Origin: a virus
IMG/VR virus record: IMGVR_UViG_3300008113_007326
Coordinates: 1-22,767 of that record
Reading direction: 5' to 3' (one strand)
DNA: 22,767 nucleotides
Shown here: one piece after another, positions 17,287 through 22,767 of the stretch
Position numbering within the stretch: position 1 is the first letter of the stretch
Layout of the letters: each line of letters opens with the position of its first letter
Position numbers and translations under genes: made by a program
Notes under the pieces: model-generated
Told to the model about the DNA's origin: nothing
Seen by the model: only the letters and a program-made list of their open reading frames with translations
Databases searched by the model: none

Positions 17287-18078
17287 ATGCCACTAATATC
17301 ACACGAGATTCCAAAACAATTATTTCCTATTCACGATATTATTAATGATTATCCATACGTATTAGGTCACTTATTAAATTTAGATAAAGAGTATGCAGCT
17401 TTTTATAAGAAAAAATTAGAAACTGCTCCGTTCTCAATTCTAGATAATTCAGCTTTTGAATTAGGTGAATCTATTGGGTTTGAGGAATTATATAATTTAT
17501 CTAAAGAATATAAACCAACTCACTTGGTTTTACCTGATGTAGTTAATGATTACGAGAGAACTAAATCAAATGCTATTGAATATCTAAAAGAATACAGAGA
17601 TGATGACGATACTTTAAAATATATCGGAGTATGTCAAGGTGATTCTTTTGAAGATATTGCAGATTGTATTGATTTATATACTATTCAAAAAGTAGATATT
17701 ATTGCTTTACCTTTTGACTTAATTAAAGACTCAGAATGGGTAACAGTAAGATTTAGATTCTTAAAATGGTGGATTAAAAAGTATTATAACACCTCTCCAG
17801 GTTTTTATGATAATATTAAATTCCATTTATTAGGATGCCAGAATCCAATCGAGTTTGCTTTATTTAAAGATAATCCGATTATGGAAAAATTAATATTCTC
17901 TTTAGATACTAGTTCTCCAATTATTAACGGGTGGGTAGGAAATAAATTCTTAGAAGATGGATTAGTAGGAGAGAAACCTAAAGCTAAATTAGCAGATAAT
18001 TTAGATATTAAACTTAATGACGAACAATTAGAATTAATCTCTTTTAATATTAGAAAATTTAAATCATATGTCAGATAA
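17287..18078 (+). CDS. dpdA: DpdA-like DNA 7-deazaguanine transglycosylase
   Basis: The 263-residue protein has the motif order of the tRNA-guanine transglycosylase barrel: SILDNSAFELG (50-60, with D53 like the TGT D-S-G-G base-recognition Asp), LPDVVND (82-88), GVCQGD (114-119, like GxVQG), LLGC (181-184, like the second base-binding loop) and SLDTSSP (205-211), whose D207 is the likely nucleophile. It lacks the C-terminal Cys3-His zinc domain of tRNA enzymes, as in phage DpdA proteins, which swap guanine in DNA for a 7-deazaguanine base. Genes for base synthesis on both sides support this. It starts one base after the QueC-like gene and overlaps queF by 11 bases, so the three are coupled. 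Assignment to a DpdA subfamily needs alignment. Confidence 0.8.
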   Translation: MPLISHEIPKQLFPIHDIINDYPYVLGHLLNLDKEYAAFYKKKLETAPFSILDNSAFELGESIGFEELYNLSKEYKPTHLVLPDVVNDYERTKSNAIEYLKEYRDDDDTLKYIGVCQGDSFEDIADCIDLYTIQKVDIIALPFDLIKDSEWVTVRFRFLKWWIKKYYNTSPGFYDNIKFHLLGCQNPIEFALFKDNPIMEKLIFSLDTSSPIINGWVGNKFLEDGLVGEKPKAKLADNLDIKLNDEQLELISFNIRKFKSYVR

Positions 18079-18889
18079 AATTTCAATTAATGATATTGCA
18101 GCAAAAAGTCTAGGATCAGACAACTCATATGCTGTATTTACAGATACTTTCGATCCTTCTTTATTAGTACCAATGCCTAGAGCATTAGCTAGACAGGATT
18201 ATGGAATTACTGGTAAAGAATTTATAGGATGGGATGCTTGGCATTGTCATGAATCTACTTTCTTATTAAATAACGGAGTTCCTGTAGCAGGTACTTTAAA
18301 GATCGTTTACTCATCTGATTCAGAGTTTATGGTAGAGTCAAAATCTATTAAGCTATACCTTAATACTTTTGATATGTGTAAGATGGGTAATAATCTTTCA
18401 TCTGCTATTAAAAAATACGAAAAGCAGGTATCAGAAGATTTAACCAAAGCTTTAAAAACTACTGTTCATGTAAAATTCCATAAAAATCATGCAGATAATA
18501 ATTCATTCAATCCAGTATATGATTATGAAGACATTTATGATTATATGGGAGATAACATTTACTACATGAATAATATTGATTATTCTGCTGATAATACTTA
18601 CAAAATTACTAATAAAATAGGAAAATCAGGTAAAAAATCTAAAATTTTTAAATTTGGAACTAATGTATTACGTTCTAGATGTCGTCATACTAAGCAAAAA
18701 GATACAGGATCAGCTTATGTATACTTAGAATTAGAACCTGGATATGAAGTAAATGTTGAAAACTTATTAAGACAAATTCTTCAATTAAGAGAAAAAAATG
18801 AGTTCCATGAGTTTTGTTCTGAAGTATTATTTACTAAATTTATGGGACAGGAAGGAGTAATTAATTGCCAAGTATTATTCCTCAAGTGA
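18068..18889 (+). CDS. queF: QueF, NADPH-dependent preQ0 reductase
   Basis: A 273-residue type II QueF, which reduces the nitrile of preQ0 to the aminomethyl group of preQ1. Supporting motifs are FDPSLLVPMPRA (28-39), GWDAWHCHE, the hallmark ESKSIKLYLNTF (90-101), the catalytic block RSRCRHTKQKDTGS (202-215) with C205 as the thioimide-forming Cys and D212 as the proton donor, and NEFHEFC (244-250). The length matches E. coli QueF (282). The usual C-terminal end is not seen here; a one-base shift near 18858 would give IAKYYSSSDERCKFIH instead, which looks more like a QueF end. Starts inside the end of dpdA. Its presence says the phage wants preQ1 rather than preQ0. Confidence 0.88.
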   Translation: MSDKISINDIAAKSLGSDNSYAVFTDTFDPSLLVPMPRALARQDYGITGKEFIGWDAWHCHESTFLLNNGVPVAGTLKIVYSSDSEFMVESKSIKLYLNTFDMCKMGNNLSSAIKKYEKQVSEDLTKALKTTVHVKFHKNHADNNSFNPVYDYEDIYDYMGDNIYYMNNIDYSADNTYKITNKIGKSGKKSKIFKFGTNVLRSRCRHTKQKDTGSAYVYLELEPGYEVNVENLLRQILQLREKNEFHEFCSEVLFTKFMGQEGVINCQVLFLK

Positions 18890-18932
18890 TGAAAGATGTA
18901 AATTTATACACTAAAAAAACTATGGGTCAATA

Positions 18933-19493
18933 ATGGTTAAATTAAACTGGACCGTTTTTATTAGTCAGACCGGGTCTGAGATAATGAATATTAGTAAAGA
19001 ATCTAAGATATATCCTAAGGTTATTTATACTAATAATAAACAAAAAGTTAGTAAAGAGGTAGAAGATTTTTTTAATGATGCTGAAGTATTAATTAAAGAA
19101 ATTCCTTTTAAACCTACTAAGGAAGATTATCTTCAAGAAGAAATACTAGATAGTAAATTAATTACTTTGCATGGATATTTAAGAATTATTCCAGCAGAGT
19201 TTTTAGAAAAATATGAAGGTAAAATACTAAACGGTCATCCTGCATTAATTAATAAGTATCCAGAATTAAAAGGATTTAATATGCAGGAAAAAGCTTTTAC
19301 AGAAAAAGAAAAATATCCTTTTATTGGAAGCGTTATTCATAAAGTAACTGCAAAGGTAGATGATGGAGAAGTATATGTAACTAGCGTTATTGATAATGAT
19401 GTTACTTCTATTGATGATGCATATAATAAATTAAAAGATACTTCTTTCGATACATGGATTAAATTCTTTAAAGAGGGTTGGAAATTAGTGTAA
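18933..19493 (+). CDS. PurN-like formyltransferase, candidate dPreQ1 formyltransferase
   Basis: A 186-residue relative of PurN (glycinamide ribonucleotide formyltransferase, about 212 residues). The catalytic set is intact: N100 and H102 in LNGHPALINKYP (99-110) and D143 in VDDGEV, matching N106, H108 and D144 of E. coli PurN. GYLRIIPAEFL (81-91) matches the folate-side PurN segment GFMRILSPAF, and GSVIHKVT the GTSVHFVT strand. It should move a formyl group from 10-formyl-tetrahydrofolate to an amine. Lying directly after queF in a DNA-modification cassette with no purine-synthesis genes, the likely acceptor is the aminomethyl group of preQ1 in DNA; published phage work proposed such an enzyme as DpdN. 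The N-terminus lacks the classic GNGS loop (here SQTGS), suggesting a different acceptor. Confidence 0.72.
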   Translation: MVKLNWTVFISQTGSEIMNISKESKIYPKVIYTNNKQKVSKEVEDFFNDAEVLIKEIPFKPTKEDYLQEEILDSKLITLHGYLRIIPAEFLEKYEGKILNGHPALINKYPELKGFNMQEKAFTEKEKYPFIGSVIHKVTAKVDDGEVYVTSVIDNDVTSIDDAYNKLKDTSFDTWIKFFKEGWKLV

Positions 19494-19508
19494 ATATTCT
19501 TATATTTA
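19478..19508 (+). promoter_or_regulatory. Promoter-like motif at the end of the formyltransferase gene
   Basis: TTGG at 19478-19481, exactly 19 bases, then TATATTTA at 19501-19508. The -33 half lies inside the formyltransferase reading frame. The next ATG (19512) is 3 bases downstream, so a transcript would be leaderless. It could drive the P-loop gene and queD. Confidence 0.45.
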
Positions 19509-19511
19509 GGT

Positions 19512-20021
19512 ATGAAAATTTTATTAGGAAGTCACGGAACTGGTAAAACTACTTTATTAAAAGCAGTATCTGAAAAATATCCTGAATACTATGTTACGGA
19601 TGGTTTTTCTAGACCTGTATTTAAGATTGGTAGAATATTAGATTTCTCTGAGCAGGAAAAGCAGGTCGTTATTAATGAGCTATCGATGTGGGCTTATCAA
19701 AATTACCTAAATCATAAAAATGTTATTTCTACTAGAAGTATTATCGACTGTATAATTTATACTCAGATCTTAAATCCTTCTATTGATGTATCTGAAATGA
19801 TTAAGTTATTTGAAGAGACTAAAGATCAGGTAGAGAAGTTTTTCTATATTCCTATTGAATTCGGATTCGTACATGATCCGGATAGACTAAATGAAGAGCT
19901 TCAAAAGAAGATCGATCAGTTATTTAGAGAATTTATGGTAAATTATATTCCTAAAGAGAAGGTAGTTATTATAAAAGGAACAGTAGAAGAAAGATTAGAA
20001 CAAATATCATTATACTTATAA
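19512..20021 (+). CDS. P-loop NTPase, kinase-like
   Basis: This 169-residue protein begins directly with a Walker A loop, GSHGTGKT (6-13). It has the size and feel of AAA_28/NadR-type small kinases: a DGFSRPV segment after the first strand, STRSIIDCIIYTQ (about 73-85), a likely Walker B/lid region, and an FYIPIEFGFVHDPDR stretch, with the Arg-containing lid typical of nucleotide or nucleoside kinases. The C-terminal KVVIIKGTVEERLEQI resembles the last strand and helix of that fold. Substrate unknown. It sits inside the 7-deazaguanine cassette, two bases before queD start codons, so nucleotide metabolism is a reasonable guess. Confidence 0.65.
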   Translation: MKILLGSHGTGKTTLLKAVSEKYPEYYVTDGFSRPVFKIGRILDFSEQEKQVVINELSMWAYQNYLNHKNVISTRSIIDCIIYTQILNPSIDVSEMIKLFEETKDQVEKFFYIPIEFGFVHDPDRLNEELQKKIDQLFREFMVNYIPKEKVVIIKGTVEERLEQISLYL

Positions 20022-20022
20022 T

Positions 20023-20487
20023 ATGGCAAAATTTCAATCAACAAAATTATTCGACGGATACTCTACCTGTTTCCGTCAGTGGAAAGCAGAAGATACTCAT
20101 TGCAAATTCTTACACGGATACGCAGTATCTTTTCGAGTATGGTTTGAAGGAGAACTAGACCACAGGAATTGGGTATGGGATTTTGGAGGTATGAAAAGAG
20201 CTAAAGGTAATATAAGTGGTATGAGTCCTAAAGCATATTTTGATTATCTATTAGATCATACTACAATCGTAGCTAACGATGATCCGTATCTAGAAAACTT
20301 TAAGAAAATGCATACCGATGGAATTATTCAGTTACGAATATTAGAAAGTACGGGATGTGAAAGATTTGCTGAATATTTGTATAATACTATTAATAACTTC
20401 CTTCATACAGAAACTGAAGGAAGAGTTAGAGCCACTAAGGTAGAAGTTTACGAACACGAACGTAATAGTGCAAGTTATGGAGAATGA
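20023..20487 (+). CDS. queD: QueD-like 6-carboxytetrahydropterin synthase
   Basis: A 154-residue member of the 6-pyruvoyl-tetrahydropterin synthase fold, which turns 7,8-dihydroneopterin triphosphate into 6-carboxytetrahydropterin, step two of 7-deazaguanine synthesis. THCKFLHGY (25-33) matches the H-x-C-x-x-LHGH block with catalytic Cys27; DFGGMK (53-58) and LDHTTI (77-82) match the DF-xx-(L/M)K and LDH-xx-L motifs; GCERFAEYLY matches the PT-x-EN helix. Two positions that usually bind zinc differ: the second His of HGH is Tyr33, and the AAH position reads STC. I have the impression that a bacterial and phage subgroup shares these changes together with the EHERNSASYG ending, so it is probably active. 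It starts one base after the P-loop gene and overlaps the next gene. Confidence 0.8.
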   Translation: MAKFQSTKLFDGYSTCFRQWKAEDTHCKFLHGYAVSFRVWFEGELDHRNWVWDFGGMKRAKGNISGMSPKAYFDYLLDHTTIVANDDPYLENFKKMHTDGIIQLRILESTGCERFAEYLYNTINNFLHTETEGRVRATKVEVYEHERNSASYGE

Positions 20488-20749
20488 TAATTTTTATAAA
20501 AGGTTAGCAGATAAAAATAAACCTCAAGATCCAGAATTAGCAAATTTAGAAAATAATAGTTACGACGATATAGATTGGTTAAATAAAGCTAATGCTCCCA
20601 TTTATAAAGAAATTGAAGAATGGAAGGAAAAGCAGAAGAAGAGTAACTGGTTAGGTAAATGGTATATGCAAATACGAATTGATAAATTAAAGAAAAAACC
20701 AGAGAAGGAACAGAAAATACTACTACTCATTCTAGATATAAAACTGTAG
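20477..20749 (+). CDS. Small hypothetical protein, probably frame-broken at its C-terminus
   Basis: From ATG 20477 (inside the end of queD; an in-frame GTG at 20468 is also possible) this gives 90 residues, MENDNFYKRLADK..., acidic at first, then a Trp- and Lys-rich helix (EEWKEKQKKSNWLGKWYMQI). The last residues, ILLLILDIKL, look unlike the rest. At the GAAAAAAC run near 20691-20698 the next frame takes over with coding-like sequence to 20814. The intact product would have about 112 residues. No family recognised. Confidence 0.5.
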   Translation: MENDNFYKRLADKNKPQDPELANLENNSYDDIDWLNKANAPIYKEIEEWKEKQKKSNWLGKWYMQIRIDKLKKKPEKEQKILLLILDIKL

Positions 20750-20814
20750 GAGGAGCATTAAGAAGATTTAATAAAGCAGTAAAAGCAATTAACGAAGGAA
20801 CTAAAATCAAATAA
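20686..20814 (+). pseudogene. Displaced C-terminal part of the 20477 gene
   Basis: This stop-free segment in the -1 frame has no start codon and reads KTREGTENTTTHSRYKTVGG (20695-20754), then a basic helix ALRRFNKAVKAINEGTKIK, and stops one base before the next gene's ATG. It abuts the A6 run that follows G20691. Either one base is missing or extra there, or ribosomes slip back one base on AAA-AAA. Confidence 0.5.
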
Positions 20815-20815
20815 T

Positions 20816-20968
20816 ATGAAGTGCGTAAAAGTAATCAAAGAAACACCCAATAATCCTTTAGGTACAATCCAGCGTCTTGCAGATAAAGAAGCTGATAAAA
20901 AAGTAGATTCAGGAATCTTTAAATATATTCCTAAATCAGAATGGAAAGCATCAAAAGCAGTAAAATAA
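20816..20968 (+). CDS. Small hypothetical protein (50 residues)
   Basis: A 50-residue basic protein, MKCVKVIKETPNNPLGTIQR followed by a Lys/Asp-rich middle and YIPKSEWKASKAVK at the end. ATG follows the preceding stop by one base, and queE begins one base after its own stop, so it fits tightly in the operon. Composition looks coding. Function unknown. Confidence 0.6.
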   Translation: MKCVKVIKETPNNPLGTIQRLADKEADKKVDSGIFKYIPKSEWKASKAVK

Positions 20969-20969
20969 T

Positions 20970-21803
20970 ATGAGTAAAATAGATCCAAATAAGCTATTAA
21001 TTTCAAGCGACTTTTATAGCGTTCAAGGCGAAGGTAAATCAACTGGAGTACCTTCTTACTTTATCCGTTTAGGTTTATGTAATTTAACCTGCGGTATGTC
21101 GAACCGATTCTTAAAAGCGTTAATTAATGCTAAAGAATTAGAAGATGGAGAAATCTTCGTAGGTGACTTACATGCCTCAGGTGAAGCAACCTGGACTTGT
21201 GATAGTACTTCTCAATGGGCATGGAGAGGTGAAGATAAAGATTTTCAATATCTAATTGATAATTGGAAAGAGCAAGGAGTATATGAAGATATCAAAGATG
21301 GAGTTATCCATTTAATCTGGACCGGTGGTGAACCTACAATTAAAGGCCATCAAGTAGCGATTAATAATTTTATGAATTATTGGTATGAGCAGGATAGTCA
21401 TGCTTTTAATCCATATCATGAAATTGAAACTAATGGTACAGTAGTAATTGAACATGAATTATTTTACAAATTAGATCAAATTAACTGCTCACCTAAATTA
21501 GCAAATTCAGGAATGAGAGAAAAACAGCGTATTGTTCCTGAAGCTATTAAGCGTATTATGGAGCATAAAAACTATCAGTTTAAGTTTGTTATTTCAACTG
21601 AAGACGATGTTAAAGAGTTATTCCGCGACTTTGTTGAGCCGTTTGAAATTCCATTGAAAAATGTAGTATGTATGCCTGGTTTAGATGATCAAGCAGATTT
21701 CCACGAACGTACTCAGTTCTGTTTAGAGATGGCTAAGAAATATAGATTTACCGGTATGACTCGATTGCATATTTCTGCATGGGATAAAACGTTAAATGTA
21801 TAA
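20970..21803 (+). CDS. queE: QueE, 7-carboxy-7-deazaguanine synthase (radical SAM)
   Basis: The 277-residue protein has the QueE start YSVQGEGKSTGVPSYFIRLG (16-35) and the iron-sulphur cysteines: C37-NLT-C41, then C77 in TWTCDS. Canonical QueE has C-x3-C-x2-C; here 35 residues lie between the second and third Cys, a variant I have the impression of in phage QueE proteins. TGGEP (118-122) binds S-adenosylmethionine and HEIETNGT matches the QueE core. It contracts 6-carboxytetrahydropterin into the 7-deazaguanine ring (CDG). The C-terminal part has QFKFVIS and SPKLANSG, also QueE-like. Its ATG follows a small gene by one base; folE comes next after its own promoter. Confidence 0.85.
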   Translation: MSKIDPNKLLISSDFYSVQGEGKSTGVPSYFIRLGLCNLTCGMSNRFLKALINAKELEDGEIFVGDLHASGEATWTCDSTSQWAWRGEDKDFQYLIDNWKEQGVYEDIKDGVIHLIWTGGEPTIKGHQVAINNFMNYWYEQDSHAFNPYHEIETNGTVVIEHELFYKLDQINCSPKLANSGMREKQRIVPEAIKRIMEHKNYQFKFVISTEDDVKELFRDFVEPFEIPLKNVVCMPGLDDQADFHERTQFCLEMAKKYRFTGMTRLHISAWDKTLNV

Positions 21804-21806
21804 TAG

Positions 21807-21837
21807 TTGCGAATAAAGAATAAAATACTTATATTAA
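21807..21837 (+). promoter_or_regulatory. Promoter-like motif before folE
   Basis: TTGC at 21807-21810, exactly 19 bases, then TATATTAA at 21830-21837, in a true intergenic gap. The 34-base leader before the folE ATG includes GGTG and CACC (21842-21845, 21852-21855), which can pair as a small hairpin. Confidence 0.5.
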
Positions 21838-21871
21838 TCACGGTGTCGTAGCACCACCTTAAAAACACATT

Positions 21872-22579
21872 ATGGCAAAAAAATTTATTGACGGAACTGA
21901 AATAGTTCAAGCAGGGTTTGCTAATGGTATCTCAACCCAATTAGCACAAAAACAAGCAATCGAAGGTCCAGAAGCGGCTTTAACAGAATTTGAGAAACAT
22001 TATATTATTGAAGATGCAGCAAGAGCTTTCGGAGAGTTTTTAACTGCATTAGGTTGTGATTGGGAAAACGATCCTAACTCCTCTGATACTCCTCGTCGAG
22101 TAGCTAAAGCTTATGTAAATGATTTATGGAAAGGTAGATATGAGCCTATGGATAAAATTACTGCATTTCCTTCTGATGGATATGACGGTATAGTATTCGA
22201 AGGCAATATTCCAGTAACTTCTATGTGCTCTCATCACCATCAGGCGATTACCGGTAGAGTGCATATAGGATATGTTCCTTCTAAAGACGGTAAAGTAGTT
22301 GGTTTATCTAAATTAAATCGAATAGTAGAGCAGTTTGCAAGACGAGGAGCGATCCAGGAGCAATTAACCGTAGCTATTCACAATGCAGTAGATAAGATTT
22401 GTGAGGGTAATATAGGGGTTGCAGTAATGATTGAAGCAGGTCACAATTGCGTATCTTGTAGAGGAGTAAAGCATCAAGGAGCTTCTATGAAGACTGCTAA
22501 ATTATCCGGATGTTTCTTAAATGAAGATTCAGCAAGAGCAGAGTTTTATGAATTTGTTAAAGGTTATAGTTGTAAATAA
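21872..22579 (+). CDS. folE: GTP cyclohydrolase I
   Basis: A 235-residue FolE, catalysing the first step from GTP to 7,8-dihydroneopterin triphosphate. Family motifs: TPRRVAKAY (73-81), VTSMCSHHHQAITGRVHIGY (115-134), GLSKLNRIV (144-152), QFARRGAIQEQLT (154-166) and HNCVSCRGVKHQGASMKT (191-208). Zinc ligands C119, H122 and C193 are all present, as are the helices around them. The length matches E. coli FolE (222). No folate-synthesis genes are nearby, while QueD and QueE are, so it feeds the 7-deazaguanine pathway. It has its own promoter-like motif. Confidence 0.92.
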   Translation: MAKKFIDGTEIVQAGFANGISTQLAQKQAIEGPEAALTEFEKHYIIEDAARAFGEFLTALGCDWENDPNSSDTPRRVAKAYVNDLWKGRYEPMDKITAFPSDGYDGIVFEGNIPVTSMCSHHHQAITGRVHIGYVPSKDGKVVGLSKLNRIVEQFARRGAIQEQLTVAIHNAVDKICEGNIGVAVMIEAGHNCVSCRGVKHQGASMKTAKLSGCFLNEDSARAEFYEFVKGYSCK

Positions 22580-22594
22580 TTAAATTAAAATAAT

Positions 22595-22767
22595 ATGAAT
22601 TTTTGGACAGTTACAGTACAGTTAGAAATTGAAAACGATAGAGGTCGTATTCAAAAAATTAAAGAAAATTATTTAGTAGATGCAGTATCAGCTACAGACG
22701 CTGAAGCTAAAATCTATAAAGATTTCGAAGGTGAATCAAACTTCACAGTTACAGGAGTAAATAAATC
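22595..22767 (+). CDS. DUF4494-like protein (partial, N-terminus)
   Basis: The first 57 residues of a gene cut by the window edge. The start MNFWTVTVQLEIEND and the segment KENYLVDAVSATDAEAKIYK match the Bacteroidota family DUF4494, which has a similar YLVDA-S-x-TEAEA motif. Function unknown. It begins 15 bases after folE. Confidence 0.65.
   Translation, partial: MNFWTVTVQLEIENDRGRIQKIKENYLVDAVSATDAEAKIYKDFEGESNFTVTGVNK

Noticed and set aside
17287-18078. tRNA-guanine transglycosylase for queuosine in tRNA
   Set aside because: The C-terminal zinc domain of tRNA enzymes is missing and no QueA or QueG gene is present; the cassette fits DNA modification better.
17805-18086. Antisense open frame opposite dpdA and the start of queF
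   Set aside because: It mirrors a well-supported gene on the + strand, has no recognisable domain or start context, and no other - strand gene is convincing in the window. The same applies to antisense frames at 10103-10321, 10842-11060, 12309-12509, 13450-13632, 20758-21042 and 21713-21910.
21838-21871. preQ1 riboswitch in the folE leader
   Set aside because: Only a 4-bp GGTG/CACC stem in 34 bases; no preQ1 aptamer features such as the C-rich loop and A-rich tail arrangement can be made out.

Overview
The window looks like part of the genome of a large tailed phage, most likely a myovirus, infecting a Bacteroidota (probably Flavobacteriia-like) host. All convincing genes lie on the + strand. 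The DNA is very A+T-rich and genes are packed with 1-30 bp gaps or short overlaps. Starts lack a Shine-Dalgarno sequence and sit in A/T-rich leaders, as is usual in Bacteroidota. Upstream motifs resemble the Bacteroidota -33/-7 promoter (TTG, then 19 bases, then TATATTWA). Two small proteins resemble the Bacteroidota-associated families DUF5522 and DUF4494. No tRNA, rRNA, CRISPR array or insertion sequence was seen.

Layout. 1-7593 is a tail and baseplate module: the end of a probable tape measure protein, a large structural protein, a LysM-like gpX/gp53-type protein, two large hub-like open frames that may be one gene split by a frame break, the second ending in a lytic-transglycosylase domain, and a small structural-type protein. 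7598-13981 is a replication and recombination module: a very small family A DNA polymerase with a frame-broken N-terminus, an unknown protein, a gp32-like single-strand DNA binding protein, UvsX recombinase, a T4 Rnh-like flap nuclease, a DnaB/gp41-like helicase and a small unknown. 14064-15914 is a B12-dependent class II ribonucleotide reductase.

15914-22767 is the most interesting part: a nearly complete cassette for making a 7-deazaguanine base and putting it into DNA. It holds FolE (GTP cyclohydrolase I), QueD, QueE, a QueC homologue, QueF (preQ0 reductase), a short DpdA-like guanine transglycosylase and a PurN-like formyltransferase. Read in pathway order, these could convert GTP to preQ1, exchange it into DNA and formylate its amine, giving 7-(formylamino)methyl-7-deazaguanine. 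The QueC homologue is the catch: it has lost the N-terminal ATP-binding PP-loop and its zinc-binding cysteines are mostly serine. Either the host supplies preQ0 or this protein does different chemistry. 

Four places (about 4800, 7670, 18858 and 20692) show coding sequence jumping frame by one base. Sequencing or assembly indels are the simplest explanation, but two lie at or near A runs where slippage is conceivable.
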